This document shows positions 43,987-52,357 of a DNA stretch of 64,000 nucleotides, one piece after another (positions within the stretch are counted from its first letter, which is position 1; each line of letters starts with the position of its first letter). Source of the DNA: Enterococcaceae bacterium OF42-14pH9A. Its GTDB lineage: Bacteria > Bacillota > Bacilli > Lactobacillales > Enterococcaceae. The notes under the pieces are model-generated. The model was given only the letters and a program-made list of their open reading frames with translations. It had not been told where the DNA came from and ran no database searches. A program made the position numbers and the translations under genes. The stretch spans positions 744,001 to 808,000 of the forward strand of contig JAQEYU010000001.1 in the NCBI GenBank assembly GCA_027692465.1, read 5' to 3'.

Positions 43987-44856
43987 TCAACTGTTGAGGA
44001 CTGTTTTTTGGTATTTCAAAGGGGAAAGGCCGACGTTGTCTTTAAACACATGGTGAAACGTCTTCACACTGGCAAAACCGGCCTTTTCCGCTACTTCCAC
44101 CATCGGGATTTTCTCATTGGCCAAAATAAACTTGGCCTGATTGATACGATAATCCGTCAAAAACTGCGTAAAGGTCTGACCGGTATTCTTCTTGAAAAAG
44201 CGGGTGAAATAATATGGCGAAAAGCCAACTGCATTGGCCGCATCCTCCAAGGTCAAACTTTCATGGTAATGATTTTCTACCAGGTCAAAGACCAGATTCA
44301 GCTGATCCAGCGTTTCCTGAAACTTCACTGCTGCCGGTTGCGTGACTGTCACCGCCTGCTTTTTCTTTGGCAATTCCCGGTAAAAATCCGCCACCAAAAG
44401 ATGCAGCAACGCCACAATCCGGTATTTGTCACCGGCTTGGCTTTCTTCTACCGCCTGATAAAGATCAAGCAGCAGCCGAGTGATCTTTTTGGAGAAGGCG
44501 AGCGGCCAATTTCGGCTCAAAGGCTCGCCTTTTTCGAAAAGGTCGAACAGACTGCATTCACCCTTTTGGCGCAAATTGACTTCATCGAACATCATCAGAT
44601 CAAATTGGAACACGTAACGTTCACTGTCCGGCGAAGCCAAAAAATAGTGCGGGACCCCGCTGGAGAAAAAATAGGTTTCTCCCTCTGCCAATTCGATCAG
44701 TGATTCTCCGACACCGATATTGACCTTGCCTTTTTTGGTGTGGATGATCTCGATTTCTTTATGAAAATGAGGGTAAGTAATCGCCAAACCGTCATTTAAA
44801 AATGAACGGAAAGGAAACTCCTTACCCATATGAGTGATCTCCAGATATCTGCTCAT
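43987..44856 (-). CDS. AraC family transcriptional regulator
   Basis: A 289-residue regulator with an N-terminal cupin-type sensor domain (FPHFHKEIEIIHTKKGKVNIGVGE region) and a C-terminal pair of helix-turn-helix motifs (LTLEDAANAVGFSPYYFTRFF; IPMVEVAEKAGFASVKTFHHVF-KD). It likely senses a sugar and activates the operon downstream, whose promoter has a -10 but no -35. It overlaps the upstream DNA-repair gene by four bases, so both are cotranscribed. Confidence 0.88.
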   Translation of the reverse strand: MSRYLEITHMGKEFPFRSFLNDGLAITYPHFHKEIEIIHTKKGKVNIGVGESLIELAEGETYFFSSGVPHYFLASPDSERYVFQFDLMMFDEVNLRQKGECSLFDLFEKGEPLSRNWPLAFSKKITRLLLDLYQAVEESQAGDKYRIVALLHLLVADFYRELPKKKQAVTVTQPAAVKFQETLDQLNLVFDLVENHYHESLTLEDAANAVGFSPYYFTRFFKKNTGQTFTQFLTDYRINQAKFILANEKIPMVEVAEKAGFASVKTFHHVFKDNVGLSPLKYQKTVLNS

Positions 44857-45518
44857 TGCTTTTTCTCCAATTTTATTTTCTGATCATATAAAAAGCTCTC
44901 GGAAAACCGGTCCCCGCCCCGCAGCCAGCGCTTGCCGAATTCATCAATCTGACCATGAAAATCCTGTGCCTCTTCCAGAGAAAAATGGGCCATTTGTTCA
45001 TTCGAGATTGTTTTGGACAAGCTCTGATAAGTTGGATAGCTTTGGGATACAGTCATTTTCTCGAACAAGCGGCGGGCGTAGGTATCGCTGACGAACACCG
45101 GCTGATCAAACACATACAGCAGCAAAACATCAGCTGTTTCTCGGCCGATTCCGTGAAGAGATAACAGTTCTTGACGCAGACCCTGATGAAAACTTGCGGC
45201 TGCCGCAGCATAATCAAAATGCCATCGCTTCAACCATTGCAGCAGTTCAAAAATAGCACGGCTCTTGTTTTGGTAAAAGCCGCTGGGACGGATTGCGTCC
45301 AAAATAGTCGACTGATCCAACAAAACCAGCTTTTCACGGGAAAAGTCCGTCAACGCCTTCAAATTCATTAATGAGTAAGCAGCGTTCTGCCAATTGGTGT
45401 TTTGGACCAAAATTGCTCCCAGCAGGATCTCCTCTTTACTGTCAGCCGGCCACCAGCCGGAGGGACCCTGTTCTGCCAGTAACTGCTCATACAACTCCTT
45501 CAAACTTCTGATTTCCAT
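44853..45518 (-). CDS. HhH-GPD base-excision DNA repair protein (endonuclease III-like)
   Basis: A 221-residue protein of the endonuclease III/HhH-GPD superfamily. The helix-hairpin-helix reads LLSLHGIGRETADVLLLY, followed by FVSDTYARRLF with the catalytic Asp. The N-terminal ILLGAILVQNTNWQNA is the substrate-pocket helix. The C-terminal four-Cys iron-sulfur loop of classical Nth is absent, as in several Gram-positive paralogues. Its minus-strand -10 TATAAT (45538-45543) is 20 bp upstream of the start. Confidence 0.85.
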   Translation of the reverse strand: MEIRSLKELYEQLLAEQGPSGWWPADSKEEILLGAILVQNTNWQNAAYSLMNLKALTDFSREKLVLLDQSTILDAIRPSGFYQNKSRAIFELLQWLKRWHFDYAAAAASFHQGLRQELLSLHGIGRETADVLLLYVFDQPVFVSDTYARRLFEKMTVSQSYPTYQSLSKTISNEQMAHFSLEEAQDFHGQIDEFGKRWLRGGDRFSESFLYDQKIKLEKKQ

Positions 45519-45537
45519 AGTTGAAACACCTCAATTC

Positions 45538-45543
45538 ATTATA
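45538..45543 (-). promoter_or_regulatory. -10 box of the DNA-repair/AraC unit
   Basis: Minus-strand TATAAT 20 bp before the HhH-GPD gene; TTCATT 17 bp further upstream is a weak -35. Confidence 0.5.
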
Positions 45544-45704
45544 CGGTGAAAACCTGTTAAAATGAAGAGGCCTTTGGAGAGCTGCCGAAATTTCCGATTG
45601 TAAACAATCTGGGAGCCACTAGTGTTCTATCCAGACAGGAATCAAATCAATTTACTCGAAAACTTCAGAGTCAGCTGACATGCCAATCATCGTGGTGCAC
45701 GGTC

Positions 45705-46170
45705 GGCTCCAACCTCAGCAAGCTGAGGTTGGAGCCTAAATGTGTCAAACTCACTGTAAAGTTCGCTTACGCAAACTCAACAGTGACTAATTCCACATTC
45801 CCCTTAAAGTGCACTACGGATGCTGTCATGCGCTGTCTCTTCCGTCTTCTCCGCGAGTACATCCAGAAAAGTTTCAGTAGGCTCGGAGGCTGACCCCGGC
45901 GTACAGATCTTACCGTTTGAATGGCTACCAGGACCATTACGCATACAGTTGCTTCTAAGCAGAACCCGCTAAGAAGAACTTGCAAACTACTGACAGTTCG
46001 GCGCTGATTTGAAAAATCAGTGGTGTTACTGTCAGTTTGAAGTCAATAGGCCCAAGACAATGAGAAATTTCCGCTGCCTTTTAAGTGGAATTTCTCGTTG
46101 GCTTCGGCTGGCGGCTGTACGCCGGGGTCAGATCGGAGAGCCTTCTGAAACTTTTCGGCACTCGGCTCGG
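45705..46170. repeat. Cluster of palindromes and long inverted repeat
   Basis: A gene-free region with several nested inverted repeats. (1) A perfect 15-bp stem with a 2-nt loop, GGCTCCAACCTCAGC at 45705-45719 with its complement at 45722-45736. (2) CTGTACGCCGGGGTCAG and, after a variable part, GAAACTTTTC occur on the plus strand (about 46112-46160) and inverted at about 45868-45906. (3) ACTGACAGT and ACTGTCAGT enclose CTGATTT and AAATCAG near 45989-46037. (4) GAGAAATTTCC and GGAATTTCTC near 46060-46102. Short frames on either strand are side effects of the symmetry. Confidence 0.8.
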
Positions 46171-46249
46171 CCGATTACTTTAATTCCAGTCCGGATGAAA
46201 TACTAGCGACAAAAGACAGTTTATGTATCAGGCAAAGGAGGACACGCTC

Positions 46250-46894
46250 ATGTGTGGACGTTACATGCTGGATCTGCTGGATCCACAGTGTGAAGAATTA
46301 CTAAAGTATTACCGGATGCTGTTACAAACAGATGATGCCGGCATCCCTGAAAAGCGGCCATCGGAAGGTATTTTGACCTATGCCGCGGGTTCCGGTGGGA
46401 GAATACGAGCAGCACTGACTCGCTGGGGATTTTCCCGCTCGGGTTCCAGACAACTGCTGATCAATGCCCGCAGCGAAACATTGCTGGAAAAACCCACCTT
46501 CTCCCCTCACTTCCAGTCTCATCGGTGTGTATTTCCCATGACCGGTTTTTACGAATGGGACGAGAGAAAACGGCGCTATCTCTTTTCAGAGACAGGCGAT
46601 CAACTGCTTTACGCAGCCGGTTTGTACCGATCGAGCGCAGATGGGGATGGGGTCGAATCTGTCATCCTGACCACCTCACCCAATGAGCTGGTTGCACCGA
46701 TTCACGATCGAATGCCGCTGCTCTTGTCTGCTGAAGAAGTGAGAATCTGGCTGACCGATCCCCAAAAGGCCCGTCAGCTCTTAGTCAAGGAAGACCGCAC
46801 AGCGCTGAAAAAAGAACTTATCCAAGCAACTGAACAGCCTGGTAAAGCAGCTGACGATTACGTTCAACCAGCTCTCTTTGACGAAGGATTCTGA
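46250..46894 (+). CDS. SOS response-associated peptidase (SRAP/HMCES/YedK-like)
   Basis: A 214-residue SRAP protein, which forms a covalent link to abasic sites in single-stranded DNA. The catalytic Cys2 directly follows the initiator Met (MCGRYML), which fixes the start at 46250; AAAGGAGG is upstream. Other active-site elements are INARSET (Asn), TGFYEWD (Glu) and PIHDRMP (His). Its terminator has been split by an IS element. Confidence 0.93.
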   Translation: MCGRYMLDLLDPQCEELLKYYRMLLQTDDAGIPEKRPSEGILTYAAGSGGRIRAALTRWGFSRSGSRQLLINARSETLLEKPTFSPHFQSHRCVFPMTGFYEWDERKRRYLFSETGDQLLYAAGLYRSSADGDGVESVILTTSPNELVAPIHDRMPLLLSAEEVRIWLTDPQKARQLLVKEDRTALKKELIQATEQPGKAADDYVQPALFDEGF

Positions 46895-46951
46895 TTGCCC
46901 ATGTTGCCAATCGAAATTCAACGGTCAGGTCAAAAAGTCCTTCCAAAAAAT

Positions 46952-46974
46952 AAACAGCCGCAAGCAATCATCCG
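46952..46974 (+). terminator. Left arm of the SRAP terminator, split by an IS
   Basis: AAACAGCCGCAAGCA...ATCCG here is complementary, with few mismatches, to CGGATGCTGCTTGCAGCTGTTT at 48573-48594, which is followed by a T run. Removing the IS plus one TTT repeat restores a hairpin with loop TCTTTT. Confidence 0.85.
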
Positions 46975-47043
46975 TCTTTTGTAGTGACCCCAAAAAGTTA
47001 GACTTTTATCAGAGTGGAGAAATCCACTCTGTTTTTGTATGTT

Positions 47044-47919
47044 CTAAGCAGCCATCAAAGAGGCTTCTCTAAATTGAACTGGACTTTGCCAATTTAGTTT
47101 ACTTTTCATGCGTTCATGGTTGTAATAATGCACGTAGCGATCAATAGCTTCTTTCAATTCTTCAAAACTATGATAGATTTCTCCATGATAAATCTCTTGT
47201 TTCAATAAACTAAAGAAATTCTCCATGACAGAATTATCTAAGCAATTCCCTTTACGGGACATACTTTGAAAGATTCCATGTTCTTTGAGCTTAGCTTGAT
47301 AAGCTTTTGACTGGTAAGCCCAGCCTTGATCAGAATGAAATGTACGACGGTATAGGCAATCGGCAGAAGCAGCGATAGTTTCTTCTAATGTACGACGGTA
47401 TAGGCAATCGGCAGAAGCAGCGATAGTTTCTTCTAAGGCTTCCATAATAGCGAGCAGGTTTGGGTGTTCTGATATACGATAAGCAATGATCTCGCTATTA
47501 AACATATCAAGAAAGGGATCAAGGTAAAGTTTCTTTTGACGAATGACGCCATTGCCATCCGTTTCAAAGTATTTCATTTCGGTCGTATCCGTTGTGATTT
47601 TTTGATGGAAAATATGCGTATGGAACCGGCGGCGGATACGATTCTTTGCGATCGCACCAATCTTTCCACGATAGGAATTGTAGCGACGTGACTTGCGTGT
47701 AAAAGATTTTACTTGGATTCCTAATTTTCGAATCAACCGTTGGACTTTCTTTTTGTTTGCGATAAAGCCGCGATTTCTCAACTCTTTTGTCATTCGCAGA
47801 CAGCCATAATCCTTGTGTTTCATGCGAATATCCAACATCTCTAACTCAATCTCTTGATCTGGATTTTTTCTATCCAAGCGCTTTTGCCAATACATATACG
47901 TTGCTTTTGGAAACTTCAA
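47044..47919 (-). CDS. IS3-family transposase OrfB (with internal duplication)
   Basis: The rve/DDE integrase part of the transposase, 291 residues from TTG 47919. Catalytic residues: Asp in TTDTTEM, Asp in FHSDQGWAY, Glu in NSVMENFFSLLKQE. The frame is open upstream of the TTG (GQFKLVELLETLKFPKA), so the real product is an OrfAB fusion by -1 frameshift. A 48-bp perfect tandem duplication (47341-47388 and 47389-47436) repeats 16 residues, LEETIAASADCLYRRT, just before the second catalytic Asp, which may impair the enzyme. Confidence 0.9.
   Translation of the reverse strand: MKFPKATYMYWQKRLDRKNPDQEIELEMLDIRMKHKDYGCLRMTKELRNRGFIANKKKVQRLIRKLGIQVKSFTRKSRRYNSYRGKIGAIAKNRIRRRFHTHIFHQKITTDTTEMKYFETDGNGVIRQKKLYLDPFLDMFNSEIIAYRISEHPNLLAIMEALEETIAASADCLYRRTLEETIAASADCLYRRTFHSDQGWAYQSKAYQAKLKEHGIFQSMSRKGNCLDNSVMENFFSLLKQEIYHGEIYHSFEELKEAIDRYVHYYNHERMKSKLNWQSPVQFREASLMAA
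47341..47436 (-). repeat. 48-bp tandem duplication inside OrfB
   Basis: Two identical 48-bp units adjacent to each other, in frame. They encode the same 16 residues twice. Confidence 0.97.
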
Positions 47920-47936
47920 GGTTTCAAGAAGCTCAA

Positions 47937-48512
47937 CTAATTTGAATTGTCCTCGGAGGCTGTGGATGATTCGTGCGATTGATTCATTTGTCTTTGTTGG
48001 GCTTCCTGTTTTCGCAGCTTCCTCAATTCTTTTAAAAAGGCATTCTCGATTTGAAGAGAGCGAACTTGTTTTTCCAACTCCTTGATACGGGCTTGTTCAA
48101 GCGCGTCTCTTTCTGGCGATATGCGTTTCTTTTGTTTTTCTTTCTTAGGCATTTCAGATGGTCGTCCTTTCGCCTTCGAGAGTCCTTCGATCCCTTCTGC
48201 ACGAAACTTCCGCATCCAATTTGTGATTAAAGAAGGGTTGTTTATCTCCAAGTGATTGGCGACTTCGCGATAGGACATCTCGGTTGTTTGATATAACTCT
48301 ATCGCACCCATCTTGAATTGAACAGAATATTTTTGATTTTGTCGTTTTCGGAGCAGACCTTCTTCGCCGAATTCTTGGTAGGAATTGACCCAATCCTCTA
48401 CTTGTTTCTTGCTCTTAACAGAATATTTTTTTGCCAGATACACATACCCGCCTTTACCTTCCAGATGCTCATGAATGATTTTCAACTTCAGTTCAAAACT
48501 ATATTTAGCCAT
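47937..48512 (-). CDS. IS3-family transposase OrfA
   Basis: A 191-residue DNA-binding protein with two helix-turn-helix regions (KLKIIHEHLEGKGGYVYLAKKY, and MSYREVANHLEINNPSLITNW) and a C-terminal leucine-zipper-like stretch (EKQVRSLQIENAFLKELRKL), typical of IS150-like OrfA. GGAGG precedes ATG 48512. A TTTAAAA heptamer on the minus strand (48030-48036) in the right phase (T TTA AAA) could be the slip site for the -1 frameshift into orfB. Confidence 0.9.
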   Translation of the reverse strand: MAKYSFELKLKIIHEHLEGKGGYVYLAKKYSVKSKKQVEDWVNSYQEFGEEGLLRKRQNQKYSVQFKMGAIELYQTTEMSYREVANHLEINNPSLITNWMRKFRAEGIEGLSKAKGRPSEMPKKEKQKKRISPERDALEQARIKELEKQVRSLQIENAFLKELRKLRKQEAQQRQMNQSHESSTASEDNSN

Positions 48513-48607
48513 AAAAATACCGACCTCCAAAAGTTAGATTTTTGGTCTAACTTCTGGGGGTCGGTTCATTTTCGGATGCTGCTTGCAGCTGTTTTTTTGT
48601 TTAACTT

Positions 48608-48678
48608 GGGCGTGTTTGCAAAAATTGCCTCGAAGTAGATAGACCAAAGCAGCTGTCTCCGTCTTTTTCAGACACCCT
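48608..48678 (+). repeat. Shortened MITE-like repeat
   Basis: TGGGCGTGTTTGCAAAAATTG on the left (21 bp, 48608-48628) and TTTTTCAGACACCCTCTGA on the right keep the inverted ends; the middle is shortened. Lies between the split terminator and the ntpJ stop. Confidence 0.6.
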
Positions 48679-48682
48679 CTGA

Positions 48683-50035
48683 TTATCCAATCATCACTGA
48701 TTCTTCCGGGTATTTGAAGTTTGATCCCTGCCGTGATTTTTTGATCAGTGAGAAGACCACTGTCATGATTCCCACTCGACCGATGAACATCATGAGGATG
48801 ATCACGACTTTACCGACAACAGATAAGTGAGGGGTGATACCCATCGTCAGTCCCACTGTTCCAAAAGCGGAGACGACTTCAAAGACGATGTATTCCAAGC
48901 CCAGCTGGTCAACATTGGGGATTCTTTCCGAGACGGACAGGATCATCGTTGCCAAAATACACAAAGTCAAAGTAATGAAGAACAAAGTCAAGGCACGATT
49001 GACAGCAGTGTCACGGATGGTACGATCACCGAATTCTGCGTGCTCTCTGCCCTTGAAGATACTTTTCACCTTCAAAATCAACACACCGAATGTCGTCGTC
49101 TTCAAGCCACCTGCTGTCGAACCGGACGTACCGCCGATAAACATCAACACTATCGTCAAAATGAGACCGGCATGGGTCATCTGGAAATAATCGATGGAAA
49201 AATAACCGGCTGTCCGCGGCGTTACCGCCATGAACAGCGTATTAAACAAACGATCCACAAAACTGTCACTCTCCACAAGCGAGCTGCCAAAGCTTTCAGT
49301 GACAACAAAGCCCAAGGTCCCGAACAGCAGCAGAAAGCCGGTAGTCGTCAAGGCAATTTTTGAATGGAGGCTCATTCGCCGTTTCTTCCTCAAGCCCATC
49401 AAGTCATACCACACCAGAAAGCCCAAGCCCCCGGCAATGATCAGCACCATCACGATTGACAGAACCCACGGATTTCTCTGAAAACCCACCATACTGTCGC
49501 CGAACAAGTCAAAGCCGGCATTACAGAAGCTGGAAATAGCATGAAACAGGCTGAACCACAGCCCCTTGCCCCACCCGTATCGCGGAACGAAATCGACGGC
49601 AAAACAAAGCACACCGATGAATTGGATCAAAAAAGCCGTCTTCAAAATATAGCGCATCAAGCCGACCTCCCCGCTGGTCTCCATATTCAGTGAATCCCTC
49701 AGGATCATTCGGGTACTGAGGCTGATCTTCTTGCGGGAAATAAAGTAAAAAACCACGGGAATCGACATGAACCCCAAGCCTCCGATCTCAATCAGGACAA
49801 TGATCACTGCCTGACCGAAAAAATTCCAGTGCTCAGCAGTCGTCAGGGTGGTCAAGCCGGTCACACAGGTTGCGGAAGTCGTCGTAAACAACGCATCAAT
49901 AAAAGGGGTCCACTCGCCGCTTTGGCTTGAGATTGGCAGCATCAAAAGCAGGGCCCCCAGCAAGATCAGAGCGGCAAACCCAAAAGTAATCAGTTGCGGT
50001 ACATTCAGATCGTACCGGCTGTATCGTTTTTTCAT
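48683..50035 (-). CDS. ntpJ: K+ uptake protein NtpJ (TrkH/KtrB family)
   Basis: A 450-residue potassium channel subunit with four repeated P-loop modules. Selectivity segments visible: TSATCVTGLTTL, SSFCNAGFDLFG, AVTPRTAGYFSID, FIGGTSGSTAGGLKTTTF and SAFGTVGLTMG. In E. hirae, NtpJ gives KtrII potassium uptake and is the last gene of the ntp operon. Here it is 306 bp from ntpD, behind a terminator and a degraded repeat, so it may have its own promoter. AAGGAG precedes ATG 50035. Confidence 0.93.
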   Translation of the reverse strand: MKKRYSRYDLNVPQLITFGFAALILLGALLLMLPISSQSGEWTPFIDALFTTTSATCVTGLTTLTTAEHWNFFGQAVIIVLIEIGGLGFMSIPVVFYFISRKKISLSTRMILRDSLNMETSGEVGLMRYILKTAFLIQFIGVLCFAVDFVPRYGWGKGLWFSLFHAISSFCNAGFDLFGDSMVGFQRNPWVLSIVMVLIIAGGLGFLVWYDLMGLRKKRRMSLHSKIALTTTGFLLLFGTLGFVVTESFGSSLVESDSFVDRLFNTLFMAVTPRTAGYFSIDYFQMTHAGLILTIVLMFIGGTSGSTAGGLKTTTFGVLILKVKSIFKGREHAEFGDRTIRDTAVNRALTLFFITLTLCILATMILSVSERIPNVDQLGLEYIVFEVVSAFGTVGLTMGITPHLSVVGKVVIILMMFIGRVGIMTVVFSLIKKSRQGSNFKYPEESVMIG

Positions 50036-50064
50036 ATCCTACTCCTTAGCTCACGCATTCAGGC

Positions 50065-50195
50065 CATTTGAAAACATCGGCGACAGCTTGTTTTTTTAAT
50101 CCGTAATCTGCGGCATAAATGGGCAGAATTAGTATCCCAAACTCCCGTATGCTGCACGTTAATCCTTGATTTCGCAATCAGGGTCTCAAAATGCT
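50065..50195 (+). repeat. Degraded MITE-like repeat between ntpD and ntpJ
   Basis: CATTTGAAAACATCGGCGACAG, AATCCGTAATCTGCGGC and CCTTGATTTCGCAATCAGGGT match the family in order (first at 50071-50092), but both ends are eroded. Confidence 0.55.
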
Positions 50196-50290
50196 GAAGA
50201 TCACCGGTGTTACAAATATCCCTCAGTATCGTAGCGGTTTTGATATCAATCATAAAGAATGCCGGCGAAAGAAGCAAGAAAAATCCCTAC

Positions 50291-50343
50291 CGCAAAAACT
50301 CCTCCCGGGACTTTACTCACCGAAAGGAGTTTTGTACAGAATC
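50291..50343 (-). terminator. Terminator after ntpD
   Basis: AAAACTCCT and AGGAGTTTT form a 9-bp stem with a long loop; T residues follow on the minus strand. It overlaps the ntpD stop and isolates ntpJ. Confidence 0.75.
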
Positions 50344-50974
50344 AAGCACGATTCATGTTTTTAACTTTGATCATCCGAGTGACTTCTGCCCGCTCATTTT
50401 CTTCCAACTTCATCTTGATATAATAAATGGTTTCTTCCAGTTCCGGGATCGTCATATATTCCAGCGCATTGACACGTCGCCGCGTCTTTTCAATTTCGCC
50501 GGCCATCAGCTGACACGTTTTCTCAATCTCCGTCAATTCTAAAAGCCGGGGCAAAACATTGGTGAAGCGATCAATAGAGTTATCCAATGGCACGTTGGAA
50601 TTCAGATAGCCATATTCGATAGGGGCTTCTGCGATGGATTCATCATAGTGAAAATTCATCACCGGTACTTCCACACTCATAATATTCTTTTGATCCAACT
50701 CCAGTTCTACCCGTGCAGCCGGCAGAATAAACAATTCTTCGATGAAAGCAGAATTCAACGTGGCGCTGGCCAGACGGAAAGCCCGCATTGCACTTTCCAT
50801 CGACGCCTCCACATCTTTTCGCATCTCATTGTTCTTTTTTACCAACAAGATGAATTGCCGCATCAGCTCATCTTGCTTATCTTTTAAAAGCTTGTGTCCC
50901 CGTTTGGCGGTCTTCAACTGCTTTTGCAGCCGTGCCAATTCCATACGGGTCGGATTGACATTCAGTTTCGCCAT
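50342..50974 (-). CDS. ntpD: V-type ATPase subunit D (rotor shaft)
   Basis: A 210-residue protein forming the central coiled-coil shaft of V1. It begins [21 protein letters not shown] and is helical at both ends, ending with a basic tail (IKVKNMNRA). The central segment [20 protein letters not shown] is variable. Three bases downstream of ntpB's stop. Confidence 0.96.
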   Translation of the reverse strand: MAKLNVNPTRMELARLQKQLKTAKRGHKLLKDKQDELMRQFILLVKKNNEMRKDVEASMESAMRAFRLASATLNSAFIEELFILPAARVELELDQKNIMSVEVPVMNFHYDESIAEAPIEYGYLNSNVPLDNSIDRFTNVLPRLLELTEIEKTCQLMAGEIEKTRRRVNALEYMTIPELEETIYYIKMKLEENERAEVTRMIKVKNMNRA

Positions 50975-50977
50975 CGT

Positions 50978-52357
50978 CTACACCTTCTTATCCGGCAGGT
51001 ATTCATCGATCATGTCATCTTTGATCCGTTTCAATTCTGTCCGCGGCAGGATATCCAGCAGCCTCCAGCCCAGATCCAAGGTTTCGAAAATATCCCGGTT
51101 GGTAGTGTATCCCTGATCGATATACTCTTCTTCAAAGCGCTCCGCAAATTTTGCATAGATCTTATCGACTTCCGACAACGCGGAGTCCCCTAGAACTACT
51201 GCCAGTTCTTTGGCCTGTTTGCCTTGTGCATAAGCCGAAAACAGCTGGTTCATGGTGGCAGCATGATCTTTTCTGGTCTTACCGGCACCGGTCCCTTTGT
51301 CTTTCAAACGAGACAGCGAAGGCAAAACATCGATTGGCGGCTTGATGCCGCTCTTATAGAGTTCCCGTGACAAAATGATCTGACCTTCCGTGATATAGCC
51401 CGTCAAATCGGGAATCGGATGGGTCTTGTCATCTTCCGGCATGGTCAAGATCGGAATCTGAGTTACAGAACCTTTCAGTCCCTTGATCCGGCCGGCACGT
51501 TCGTACAAAGTAGCCAAGTTGGTGTAAAGGTAACCCGGATAACCTCGGCGCCCCGGCACTTCCCGACGCGCTGCGGAGATTTCCCGCAGTGCTTCACAAT
51601 AATTGGTCATATCGGTCATGATGACCAGCACGTGCATCCCTTTTTCATAGGCCAGATACTCAGCCGCAGTCAACGCCATGCGCGGTGTGGCAATCCGCTC
51701 GATGGCCGGGTCATTGGCCAGGTTCATGAAAACCACGGAACGATCAATCGCACCGGTTTTGCGGAAGTCTTCCATGAAATATTCCGCTTCTTCAAAAGTG
51801 ATCCCGATTCCGGCAAAAACTACCGCAAAATCATCATCGGCATTCAATACAGTTGCCTGACGGGCGATCTGAGCAGCCAGTTCCTTGTGGGGCAAACCAG
51901 AGCCGGAAAAGACCGGCAGCTTTTGACCACGTACCAACGTGTTCAGATGGTCGATGGAACTGATCCCGGTCTGAATAAATTCATCCGGATAATCCCGCGC
52001 CATCGGATTGATAACTTCCCCGTTGATATCCAGCATTTTTTCAGCCAAAATCTCCGGACCATTATCTTTGGGACGACCCAAGCCGTCGAATACCCGGCCA
52101 ATCATGTCCTCTGAAACACCTAATTCAAGGGGATGACCCAAAAAGCGGACTGCCGAATCCCGCAGATTAATCCCCGCCGTTCCTTCGAAGATCTGTACCA
52201 AGGCTTTGTCTTCTTGGATCTCCAAAACCTGACCTTTGCGGAGCTCTCCGTTTTGCAGTCGAACTTCGATCAACTCTTCATATTTAACGCCGGATACTTT
52301 GTCCACTGCCATCAGAGGGCCTACGACTTCGCCGATTGTTTTATATTCTTTAATCAT
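50978..52357 (-). CDS. ntpB: V-type ATPase subunit B (non-catalytic)
   Basis: A 459-residue non-catalytic V1 subunit. Begins [23 protein letters not shown]. The P-loop position reads [12 protein letters not shown], lacking a true Walker A as expected in B subunits; downstream are [19 protein letters not shown] and the arginine finger region [16 protein letters not shown]. Overlaps ntpA by eight bases. Confidence 0.97.
   Translation of the reverse strand: MIKEYKTIGEVVGPLMAVDKVSGVKYEELIEVRLQNGELRKGQVLEIQEDKALVQIFEGTAGINLRDSAVRFLGHPLELGVSEDMIGRVFDGLGRPKDNGPEILAEKMLDINGEVINPMARDYPDEFIQTGISSIDHLNTLVRGQKLPVFSGSGLPHKELAAQIARQATVLNADDDFAVVFAGIGITFEEAEYFMEDFRKTGAIDRSVVFMNLANDPAIERIATPRMALTAAEYLAYEKGMHVLVIMTDMTNYCEALREISAARREVPGRRGYPGYLYTNLATLYERAGRIKGLKGSVTQIPILTMPEDDKTHPIPDLTGYITEGQIILSRELYKSGIKPPIDVLPSLSRLKDKGTGAGKTRKDHAATMNQLFSAYAQGKQAKELAVVLGDSALSEVDKIYAKFAERFEEEYIDQGYTTNRDIFETLDLGWRLLDILPRTELKRIKDDMIDEYLPDKKV

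Larger units (their letters stand above)
46980..48568 (-). mobile_element. IS3-family insertion sequence
   Basis: A 1589-bp element with orfA and orfB transposase genes on the minus strand. The ends align over 24 bp with 6 mismatches: left TGTAGTGACCCCAAAAAG..., right (reverse complement) TGAACCGACCCCCAGAAG..., both continuing TTAGAC. TTT on both sides (46977-46979 and 48569-48571) is a likely 3-bp target duplication. It sits in the loop of the SRAP terminator. Confidence 0.88.

Noticed and set aside
45767..45985. A 72-codon minus-strand frame with a hydrophobic start and basic tail, possibly a small toxin
   Set aside because: It starts with TTG without a ribosome site, lies across the inverted repeat arms, and a similar string (VRRGQ) appears in the mirrored frame, as expected from the symmetry alone.
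50059..50277. A 72-codon minus-strand frame at the position of ntpH
   Set aside because: It lies largely in the degraded dispersed repeat, has a poor ribosome site and does not look like a V-ATPase-associated protein.
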